Both the position numbers and the translations under genes were made by a program. Below the pieces are notes generated by a model, which did no database searches, was not told where the DNA came from, and saw only the letters and a program-made list of their open reading frames with translations. From Whitmania pigra (Eukaryota > Annelida > Clitellata > Hirudinida > Haemopidae), in the NCBI GenBank assembly GCA_021613335.1, contig JAJTWR010000028.1:72501-136500 (forward strand): a stretch of DNA of 64,000 bases. Reading direction: 5' to 3'. Below, piece by piece: positions 29,501-39,900 of the stretch (the stretch's first letter is position 1; each line of letters opens with the position of its first letter).

Positions 29501-29919
29501 AACATGACGAATGGGCGTTGTGGAGATACCTAAATAGCACTACAAGATGCGCGGGATCCTTTCCCTCAGATATTGGAGTTAATACTTGCGGGGTTAATAC
29601 TGTTATTAATTTAATTATTGACTTAATGCAGATAGATAGTCATTCATAAAATGCACATGTTATTTTCAGTAAAAACTTTTAAACAATCTAATTTTATAAA
29701 GAAATTTGTATATTTACATCCATACATTTAAATTATATTCTTTACATGCAGGGTGATAGCGGTGGTCCTCTGGTTTGCAAAAATGAGCATAACGTATGGA
29801 CACAAGTTGGAATTGTTAAAGCCTTCTTGTACACTATCCAGAATGTAACTTGCACAAATTCATTTTTCACGTGGCTCGATTATATCTTACCTTTTATCCA
29901 AAGCCATGTGCAGTATTGA
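23524..29919 (+). CDS. Copy 5: FTP x2 - LDLa x3 - SRCR - trypsin-like protease, with a lost splice donor
   Basis: Exons: 23524-23590, 23791-23994, 24113-24217, 24317-24442, 24634-24831, 25110-25211, 25370-25501, 25634-25744, 25847-25960, 26048-26161, 26364-26496, 26570-26680, 26788-26846, 28751-28925, 29027-29295, 29417-29592, 29752-29919. Ideal splicing would give about 787 residues with an intact triad (TAAHC, YDAALI, GDSGGP). After exon 26364-26496 the donor GT seen in copy 3 (TTCAG|GTATAT) is changed to TTCAG|TTATGT. Nearby alternative donors shift frame into stops, and reading through the intron meets TAG within about 25 codons. The gene may thus be a pseudogene or make a protease-less lectin-LDLa protein. 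A hAT element sits in intron 13. The closest paralog is copy 3. AATAAA lies at 29950. Confidence 0.82.
26898..28143 (+). mobile_element. hAT-family transposon with BED-finger remnant, in intron 13 of copy 5
   Basis: The ends are CAGTGTTGT and ACAACACTG. Flanking 8-mers are GTGATTAC (26890-26897) and GTAATTAC (28144-28151), a target duplication with one change. Subterminal sequence is rich in TTACTTGTAAC motifs. Plus-strand coding remnants include a BED-type zinc finger (CSACEG...[11 protein letters not shown], about 27394-27460) and a hAT C-terminal block ([14 protein letters not shown]...[15 protein letters not shown], about 27705-27820). Frames are broken between them, so the element is not autonomous. 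It is absent from the matching intron of copy 3. Confidence 0.93.
28505..28697 (+). repeat. Dispersed repeat of about 190 bp, member B
   Basis: Homologous to 11109-11277, with shared AAGCCCAAATATCCATTTGC, CAGTTCCGTTAACTG and CGGGTTATTT, plus an extra short insertion near the right end. It is preceded by an AAT-rich run. It lies about 50 bases before the first protease exon of copy 5. Confidence 0.75.
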
Positions 29920-30429
29920 GTGTCATCGATATCAATTGAAGGTTGAGTAAATAAATTTGAGAACTGTATGAGCTCTCTAATAAATCAACTTAATAATATA
30001 TTTGTGCCATTTCCAATTACAATTTTAAGAGTAATCAAGTAATTCAACGTGTAATACAAATGTTAAAGTAACTTATTCATGAACTGAAACTATTGTTTTA
30101 TCCTATTCTGTTTGCTTGATATTGGAATCTAATTTACAATGCCTCATTCGCTCGGTCCTCGGCGATTCTCCAAACTTTCTTTCTGTCCCTCGAACAAAAA
30201 AGGTTCACTGACATAAGTATCTATATCACTCGGCAAAAATCGTTGCATGCGTTCGACAGAATTATGTATTTAACGGGAAAGAAAATAATAAAAAGCACAA
30301 AGTATTTCAATTGAAATTATACATCATTTAAAAGTAATTAATATGATATAATAGTATTATTTATTACAAATTATTATTATAGTATAATAGAATTATGTAT
30401 TATAAAAATGATAATATAATTAGTAATCA

Positions 30430-30790
30430 TCATCACATTATCACAGATACCCGGCAAATGCGATCATGACTTTTATTAAATAAAATTCACGACTTGAGTT
30501 CAAACCAATCAGACAATTACTTTCAGATTGCAGATAGAGATACGAAATGTTAATATGTTTAGACAACATATTATTTGTACAGAGAGAAATAGTTTTAAAA
30601 ATACATAAGGTTGCTTCTGCTTAGAACGTTCTGAGTACATCATTCTCTAGATAAAAAGCATTGCACCAACGCTTTGGCGACTAAAGTCGAAAGATATTTA
30701 GAATTGATTCATAACAATATATTTAACTAATTTAAATTTTATTTTGTTGAATTAGTTGTTTATTGTAAAAAATTTATAAAACTCTTCTAA
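30430..30790 (+). pseudogene. Deletion scar of a second copy-4-like gene (head joined to tail)
   Basis: Bases 30430-30638 match the 5' flank of copy 4 (17470-17830; shared CTTGAGTTCAAACCAATCA, TTTCAGATTGCA and CTTAGAA.GTTCTGAGTA). Bases 30645-30790 match the last codons and 3' flank of copy 4 (21531-21660; KHCTN...TKVERYLELIHNNIF then TAA). Everything between, corresponding to about 3.7 kb of copy 4, is missing, with the join at about 30638-30645. Confidence 0.85.
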
Positions 30791-30956
30791 ACCTCTTAGT
30801 TTATTTTTGGAGAGAAATAAATGATTAACCTGTCACTACAATTGCTGTGTTAGATATGTTGTAAAATACATAGCGCAAAAATATTTCATGTAAAAATAAA
30901 TGTAGACTGCTTAATAAATTTTTGCATAAGTAGAGTTTTATTACAAAGGTCATCGG

Positions 30957-31025
30957 AATTATGTTATAGACAGATCTTATACTGCAATAATTAACAAACC
31001 TCCATCCTCTCTTTTGACGAAGATC
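30957..31025 (-). repeat. Perfect inverted 69-bp copy of the exon 7/intron junction of copy 7
   Basis: The reverse complement of this stretch is identical by eye over 69 bases to 40263-40331, which spans the end of FTP2 exon 7 (…VKREDGG), its donor, and the start of the intron in copy 7. The same place in copy 6 differs, so the match is recent or converted. Confidence 0.85.
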
Positions 31026-31381
31026 AAAAAAAAAGGTGTGATTGCAAGACAAATTTAATAAATTGTTGGTTTCTCTAGAGACCAAGGAATGAATGACCAG
31101 TTTGACCATCAATCTAATTGTTTGTTGAATATGTAAATCAAAACGATCTGTCTATAGTCAATCAATCAACCTGGTTATTTTAAAACATAAAAAAAATGGT
31201 ATGTTATTTTCATTATTTACATTAACATAATTTTCACATCAAACGTACAAGATTGAGAGTTCACAAAAGATAATCTAAATATCAAAAGGATAAGCGATTG
31301 TCCTTAAACATCGACTAAATAAAATTTTGGACAGCTAATAACAAGAACGACTGCCAGCAACTTTAGTATAACTTAACAAAA

Positions 31382-34300
31382 ATGAAAACAGATGTTTTAA
31401 TGTTTGTTTTTAGTGTCATCACAAATTGCAATTTGGAAACAGGTGAAACATTTTAACAGATCGAGTATTTTAAATTTAGAAAATGTCGAAATAGCACAAA
31501 ATTTTAAATATTAAATAATTTAAAATCATAGTCAATCATTGTTTCTTATCAATCTTCTAATTGTTTAATAAACGCAATTAGCTAATTTAAATTTTTACAA
31601 TATTAGATTAACTTAAAATTATAAATAATTTGAAATTTTAGTAAATCTAGCATTTAGGAGACCAACATATCAGGCTAAGCCATTCAGTCGGAATGTGTCT
31701 TATTTGGCTGTCGATGGAGACATTAGTACTTGTGCCATGCTTGTTGTTGACCCTTATTATTACGATGCAAGAATTGTGGCATCCTGGAGCGTTCAGCTTG
31801 AACAAGTTTATGATATAAAGAATGTAATCATCGCGTACGATCTCCATTCGCCTTGTAAGCTTTTTATGCAACATTAAAACGGCTAATACCAGAATAATAT
31901 AATAAACAGAGAAAAATGCAGGCGTTAGCTGGCTATTGGCTATCATTAACCAATATCATTTTAGTTACCTATTTCTAGCATTGAAAAATTAGTCAGGGCA
32001 TGATATTGATATAACATTCATTTCTGCGATAAAGAGCGTTCTACCTAGCTAAATCTAGAATCCTTAAGGTCAGCTTTTTTTTTACAATGTAACGTTTTAT
32101 TTTTACATTTTAAAATAGACTTAAATGATCTCAACAATTTCATCATCTATGTCTCCATTGACTCGCAGCAATACATAAACTGTGTCCAATTTGATAATAT
32201 GACCATAATTTACGGAAGTAAGATTTAATTGCTGCATTTGTAACAATTACAATTAACCGATGCCGATATTTATTAAATCCAGTTCGTTCAGATTGATTGA
32301 TCGAGATCGCCATAGTATTTTTTCCATCCTGCTATGAATACTTTAATTGTTAAAATATAAGCAAATAGAAATAAATAAAAGACATGAATGATGAAACTAA
32401 TACAAAATCTTGCAGTAAACAATACCGGTATTTTTAAATTTTAAAGGTAGCTGGCATAAACATTTTTTCAGGGTGGTTCTTGAATTTATCATGCGAAGAA
32501 AATGCTGTTGGTAACACGGTTCACATCGTGAAAAATGGAGGACCCAATCTTAATAGATTTACATTTTGTGAAGTTTACATTTACGGGGAGGTAAACCATG
32601 ACATAAGTGAGTTTATTGGTCAGCTTGGTCTGACGATACTAAGCCTATGGTATTCCACAAATAATAATAATAATAATCATTTAAATTATTAAGAAAGAAG
32701 TAAGATTTAAAATCATTGCCTTGCAATTGTTTCTTAGTCACCTTGGCATACAAAAGACAGACTGAACAAAGTGGTCTGATATTTAGCGAATTATCACCTT
32801 CAGCTGTCGACGGAAAATTAGAAACTTGTACAAGAATTAGAGCATCCATAAATAAAAAAGCGTGGTGGAGTGTGACACTGAATGATACTTATACAATTTC
32901 AAACATCTCCATACATTTCAATCCGAACGATTATGGTTAGGCAGTACATTATCGCTAACAACAGTTTATGAGTTTTCAGATGCTGGAATCTAATGTTATC
33001 GGTTTACCTATTGTGAACGATTTAATGAACTCTTCTATTAAATTCATCTACTTCAATTACATTTTGATAATTTTTAATGATTCTTCTACCGGATTAACAT
33101 TTGCGTGTCATCTGACTTTGCTTTTATTTATAGAAATTTCTTATTATCAACAAAATGTTTTTGATATGATTGATTCGTTTTCTTTGCTTGGCTTTCTGAA
33201 TTGATTGCAAAGTAACAAGATTTTATTTCAGAAGTCCATTATCTAAATAACTTCAACGTTTACGTGTCAAATGACAAGGACAATTTTGAACAGCAGTTCT
33301 GCGCTTCGTTTGAGGGTAACGTGTCAGCGACAGGTGAACAGTCTAAATCTATTGTTAACATTTCATTATTTGGGTATCATAAAGAAATATTACTTTCTGT
33401 ATCACACAAATCTCTTACCTTTAGATAGATACATCAATTTGACATGTGTTCAACGTGTTACCGGTATATACGTAACAATAAAAAAATTTGGAGGATCAAA
33501 ACCGGAATGGCTGTACTTCTGCGAAGTTTACATTTATCCTAAAGGAAACGATGGAGGTTTGATATTTATTAATATTTGTCCCATTTATTACAATTCATAA
33601 AACATAAAAATTTTGCTTTCAAGTAATAAAATTCTTACAATAAATTGAAGACTGCATTGCTGGACCTGTGCCATGCAAATCGGATTTACGTTGCATTCCC
33701 ATCGAAAAGATTTGTGATAGAGTCAAAAATTGCGATGATGGGAGTGATGAATTGAACTGCGGTGTGCCACGAATTTAAAAAACATAATTTCTCTAAAATA
33801 AGTCTACTTCTTTTTACATTGGCAGGAAATTAGTATTGAATTTATCTTTATATAATATTTGCAAAAAGTAAAGACCTTAACTTCGTCATTACTAATTTCG
33901 TCTGCACTTTAAAATTCGATTTAGCAATGTAGTTTGTAACAAAGATTTTTTTTTAACGCAGGTTGTTTTTCTTATCAATTCGCATGCAACATTGGACTTT
34001 GCATACCTCAAGATTGGACATGCGATGGAACCAAAGATTGTCCGAACGGTGATGACGAAGACGTTCCAATGTTATGTAAACAATATTTGTTTTATTATAA
34101 TTTTTGTTTGCATTATTGAAATATATTTAATACAAAAAGGTTCGTGTTCAAAGAATGAGTTTAAATGCCTTAAACATCTACAATGCATTCCAATAACACG
34201 TGTCTGTGACGGTGTCATCCACTGTAATGACTCATCGGATGAAATCCATTGCTGTAACTTAATTTATTTCCTTTGTTTACAATTTGGCTTTTGATGATAT

Positions 34301-36055
34301 TTAATTAGGCCTTTAATGGAATGAATATTAAAAATAACGATTGATGACATTTTAATCCTTCTTAGTGATATTTGAAAATCAATCTCTAAACTCAAATTTG
34401 ATCAAAGCAACCTTTCAAGGAGAAGACAATTTTTACATCTGCAGTACTCACTGGAATACTTTAATCGGATTTAGAGTTTGCAAACACATGGGGAGAAGGT
34501 ACACATTTATTCATTTAATTTATTTTAATAATAATAAGTGTTAATTATTTTTTTAATGCAGTTTCGTAGTTGGCTCTAAATACTTGCGGATGCATACTCC
34601 AAAAATAGTTACAGTTGAACCAAATCGAATTTATGTGAAAGGGAATGTACCAATAATGTATTTGTTCAAAAAAAGGTATTCGACGGCGACTACATGCAAT
34701 TATTAACGTCCAATTTAATGCCATTTTATCCGACAGTACATATTGCGAATCTGGACATATTGTTAGTCTTGAATGTTCACCATTTTCCTATGATGGTTAG
34801 CCATCTACTACATTTTAGAAAGCCCTATTTATATTGTGCTAAAGTAACATAAAAATAGAGTTCATGGTTTTAAACATACATGATGAGCTTGCGTTTTTTC
34901 AATATTCATATCAGTAAATATGTAAATAATGTCTTTTGTTTTTATGGACAAGTATAAACAGTTTTACAAATAAATTTTTTTTGATTTAGGCTGCGGTACT
35001 CGTGGTATTGACGAAACTAACCTTCCATATATAATCAATGGAGACATAGCTCAACCAGGTGCTTGGCCTTGGCATGCACAGGTGATTATCGATCAATATA
35101 AAAGTTGTGGAGGAAGTGTTATGAACAATAATTGGATTCTCACCGCTGCACATTGTGTTGAGTAAAACAAATTAATTCTTATTATTTGCATACAAATAAT
35201 TACATGCAAAATTTAATTTTTTTATAAATCATTTTAAATCAGGGATATTCGAAATACTTCCCAAATATCTATTAAAGTTGGAACAAATGTGCATCACGAT
35301 CCAAATGTTATGAGTTACAGCATTGTTCGTTTTGTTTTGCATCCAAACTATTCGAAAGTTGACTATGACGATGACATAGCCTTGATTCAAACCAGTACCC
35401 GCATTCGTTTAGGAATTCTAACTGTGCCCATTTGCTTGCCCGACAAATTTTATGATGATGACAAATTGATGAGATATCGCTATTGCATTGCTACTGGTTT
35501 TGGACGCACGGATCGAGGTCTGACGTGTTTAGGAAAATATTGTTTTGTTTTTTTTTTACGATTTTGTTTAATTGTTTTTATAATTCAGCATTTGTTTAAA
35601 ACTACGGTTTGTCCTATAGATGTTCAAATCAGATTTCCAACGAATTTAAGACAAGGCCGACTAAATTTAATGTCAAATGAAGAATGTTTGAGAAATCTAT
35701 TAAGTGATAGTACTTTCGAGGAAAAGATTATAAACGATACACTAAGAACAAACAAATTTATTTGTGCGGGCTCCATGCCAACAACATACGGAGTAACTAT
35801 ATGCAAAGTATGACTAAAAATGAATGAAAATTCTATTTTTCTATGTTAGCTAATAAATTTAACTTTATATCTAATTTTTAGGGTGACAGTGGTGGACCTC
35901 TGGTTTGCAAAGATGAACATGGAATATGGACACAAATAGGAATTATGAGGAGCTTTTTTTCAAGCAAATCGAATATAATTTGTACTAACAATATTTTTAT
36001 GAGAGTAGATTATTATATTAGTTTCATCAAGAATATCCTTTACTACTACAAATAA
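31382..36055 (+). CDS. Copy 6: FTP x2 - LDLa x3 - SRCR - trypsin-like protease
   Basis: Seventeen exons: 31382-31442 (signal peptide MKTDVLMFVFSVITNC), 31642-31854, 32119-32217, 32472-32606 (FTP1), 32738-32935, 33232-33333, 33425-33556 (FTP2), 33651-33761, 33962-34075, 34140-34253 (LDLa), 34366-34498, 34562-34675, 34737-34795 (SRCR), 34990-35161, 35243-35517, 35620-35807, 35882-36055 (protease). Spliced 2394 nt, about 797 residues, in frame. The triad is intact: TAAHC, DDDIALI, GDSGGP. Activation would be at LPY|IINGD, and residue 189 is Thr (VTICK). FTP1 has ASWSV in place of AWWRV. The last Cys of LDLa2 is built across the splice junction (T|GT). The SRCR half FYICSTHWN...CKHMG is typical of TMPRSS-type SRCR modules. 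AATAAA lies at 36067. Nearest paralog: copy 7. Confidence 0.9.
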
Positions 36056-36931
36056 TATCTAAAACAAATAAAATCAATATTGACAAATTTGTTATTAAAA
36101 TGCATTTTAATGGACTATAACGACCTGTATGACCTATTCTTACACCACGCCGCATTGTGGAGCTGGCGATATCATCAACTCCAACGCCTAGTATGAGTAG
36201 TCGAGCCTAAAAATATGGCATTTGAGTATGCAATGGAGTAATGAGTCATGTTAAATGAAAACACAAAGTTTTTGAATTAAAAACTGCATTTCATTAACAA
36301 ACTTTAAACATGAGGACAACTTGTAATTGAAAGTGAAAGTCTTCCTAACAACATTTTTTGGTTTACAATATTCACAATATTTAATATTCATCAATCAGTC
36401 AAAGAACCCTCTTAATATTTACAAACTTTATATTTTCAGATAAAAGACGTGTAATGAATAAGCTCTAAATATCCTTCGATATTTAAGTTCTATTATGGAT
36501 ATCTCTTATATAAAAAATAATATAATAATAATAAAATTTTTGAATTAACAATATTTTTAAAATTAGAAAGCTTTCAACAGAAATAATTTTAAAATTTGTA
36601 ACACCTATGTTGCAAAATACAAAAAGAACAAACGTCTGAGGGAAAGTAATATAAATCTAGCTCTATGCTACTTAAAACATTTCCATGTAATTTTATACAG
36701 AGAATATTAAAATAATTACTATTGTATGATGAAATAAATGACTGCAATTTTCAAATCAAGAGCAGAACATTGAGAAATAACATGAGATAATCAAAGCGAT
36801 TGTCCTTAAACATCGACCGAATAAAATTTAGGACAGACTAGATCGACAGCAATTATTAGGTTTACTATTACTATTACTATTTATTATTATTACAGTTACT
36901 ATTGTTAGCAATGTTAGGGTGAAATAAAAAA
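36056..36931. other. Intergenic region between copies 6 and 7
   Basis: No gene. It contains the poly(A) signal of copy 6 and AT-rich sequence. From about 36786 it carries a flank shared with copy 6 (AAGCGATTGTCCTTAAACATCGA, then ATAAAATTT.GGACAG), which probably holds the duplicated promoter. Confidence 0.65.
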
Positions 36932-39900
36932 ATGAAAACAGCTGCCTTAGCGTTCGTTTTTGCCATTATCACAAATTGCAATTTACAATCAGGTAAGAAA
37001 TATATCACATCAGATAATTGCCTAATAAACGCAATTAGCTAATTTAAATTTTTATAATATTAGAATAACTTAAAATTATATATAATATAAAATTTTAGTA
37101 AATCTAGCATTTAGGAGACCAACACATCAGACTGTGCCATTCAGTCGGAATGTGTCTCATTTGGCTGTCGATGGAAACATTAGTACTTGTGCCATGCTTG
37201 TTGTTGACCCTTATTATTATGATGTAAGAATTGTGGCATCCTGGAGCGTTCAGCTTGATCAAGTTTATGATATAAAGAATGTAATCATCGCGTACGATCT
37301 CTTTTCGCCTTGTAAGCTTTTTATTACAACATTAAAGTAGCTAATGCCGGGATTATAATAAACGAATACAAATGCAGGCGTCACCCGGTTTTTTAAATGG
37401 ATAATCAAATAATCATAATCAAAATCACATTAACCTACTTTTAATTTATTAACTTACTACTGCTTTATTTCAATGTTCTTAATATTTATTGTATTTTTCA
37501 TTCATTTCATTTCTTTATTTTTTTAATTTATTTTATCTTGACAGACTATGAGTGTTACAGCGCATTGCAGTGCCTTGACAGCTTACGACCTAGGATAAAA
37601 AAAAAAACAGGAACGTAATTTTGGCATTCTCCAAGGGGGCAACATCTTGCACAGCTTCAGGAGTTGAATTTTTTGGCTTTTACCCAAAATTCATGAGGGC
37701 AGACCCCTTATTTTTGGCCATTTTGTGGTCCGGCTTTTTTGGCACCGTTGCCCCCCCCCCCCCCCTCCAAATTACGTCCCTGTATTAAAGGCACTTTAAA
37801 TATTTGCTGAATGAAATTTGAAATTGGCTATCATTAGCTAGTCACTTATTTCTAGCATTGATAGATTATCAAGCGCACAATAATGATTTAAAACTCATTT
37901 CTGCGATAAAGAGATAAGCCTAGCTAAACGGCGCGTTGAATCGGTATTGCAATACAATCGGAACAAATTTGAAATCCAAATAATTTCGTTATTCCGCGAT
38001 TGTTAATTTCCTTTCACCATCCACTAAAATAAAATTAAATACTTTGTTCGATTAATTTTCGATTTGTAAATAAAATTTTTACAGTTATGACATTATAACG
38101 AAACTGTTGATCCAAAATAAATCAAATGACCCTTAAGGTCAACATATTTTACGATGTAACTTTTTTTTTTTAAATCTTAATATAGTCATAAATAATCTCA
38201 ACAATTTCATCATCTACGTCTCAACTGATTCACAAAAATACGTAAACTGTTTCCAATTTGATAATATATCCATGATTTACAGAGGTAAGATTTTGTTACT
38301 GCATTCACATTTGTCCAATAATTTATACGATAAACATTAATGTGTTAATATGTGTTTGTTTTTTTTTTAATCCAGTTCGTTCGTGTGTTCAGAACGAGAT
38401 CGCCACAATGCCTTTTAGTTTACTATGATCACGCTATGAATACTTTGGCAACATAACGTCATAACAGCCCGGCGACAAAACAGCCCCGTCAAAATAACCT
38501 GGCGTCAAAATAGCCCCATCAAAATAGCGGTAAAATTGGTTCATTGTGGATTTGTTACATGTCCACATGACGTGATGATAAGGTGAGTCCGATAAGGTGA
38601 TTCACTTTGTGTGGCTCGAATATGTTGTACGTCAATCTATAACATAGATTTAATTCCAATTCCAAATCAATCCCTTCAAGTTGCACATTGCAACGGGAAC
38701 TCGGGGAAGAAAATTAAATAAAATCAAAAGAAATTAAATGAGTGGCTGGTAAATTCTCTTTGTGCAGATTGTACATGTTGCTTGTCAATCGATAATTTAT
38801 ATTAAAATACCAAGTTGAAAAATCCATGTAAAGTGGGGAAATAGCAGGAATCCTAATAATATATAAGATATTTTAGACGACAAATCTTACACTTAATGAA
38901 ATTCTCTGATACCAATTAAGCTCAAAACGGTCATAAAAGTATTCAAACCACTAACTTCGAATTAAATTTGGATTCAGTTATCAGTTAATGTATTCAACTC
39001 ACAAAAATGTTTTTTAAGTACAAAAATATTTGTTCTGAGCTATTTTGTCCTGGGCTGTTATGACGGATCACCGGATACTTTGGCACTTAAAATATAAGCA
39101 TGCATAAGTAAAGAAATAAAGAAAAGACAATTTTAATCTACTAAAAATCTTGCACATGAATGTAACTATTAATTGGAAATTTAAAATCTAGCTGGCACAA
39201 CATATTTTCAGGTTGGTCCTTGAATTTATCATGCGAAGAAAATGCTGTTGGTAACACGGTTCACATCGTGAGAAATGGAGGACCCAATCTTAATAGATTT
39301 ACATTTTGTGAAGTTTACATTTACGGGGAGGCAAACCATGACATAAGTGAGTCTATTGGTCAGTTTGGTCTGACGATACTGAGCCTATGTTATTCCACAA
39401 ATAATGGAAATGCATTAATGATGTTTTATTAAAAACGTAGCAAATAATGCCTTCTTCGCAACTCATTTAAATTATTAATAAAAAGGCAAGACATAAAATA
39501 ATTGCTTCACAATATTTTTTGTAGTCACCTTGCCATATAGGAGACCGACAGTTCAAAATGGTTTGGTATTAACGGGATTATCACCTTCAGCTGTCGACGG
39601 AAAATTAGAAACTTGTACAAGAGTTAGGGCATCCCGAAATCAAAAAGCTTGGTGGCGTGTGACACTGGATGATACTTACGCGATTTCAAATATCTCCATA
39701 TATTTCAATCCATTCGATAATGGTAAGGCAATATTGGCAGTAATAATAGTTTATGGGTTTTCATAAACTAGTATTTAATATTATTGGTTTGCTTATTGAT
39801 CTGTTTCACTGGATTCATAAATTTTCATAATTTCGATTAATTGTTGTTTTCTAATGGATTAATGTTTGCATACTGTTTGATTTTGATTTAAATTATTGAA

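Larger units (their letters stand above)
29920..31381. other. Intergenic region between copies 5 and 6
   Basis: No intact gene. It contains the 3' flank of copy 5, the scar of a deleted copy-4-like gene (30430-30790), a perfect inverted 69-bp copy of a piece of copy 7 (30957-31025), and, from about 31280, a 5' flank shared with copy 7 (GCGATTGTCCTTAAACATCGA). Confidence 0.7.

Noticed and set aside
30825..31112. Minus-strand 95-residue open frame considered as a gene
   Set aside because: Its central part is the inverted copy of a copy 7 intron/exon read in a non-coding frame.
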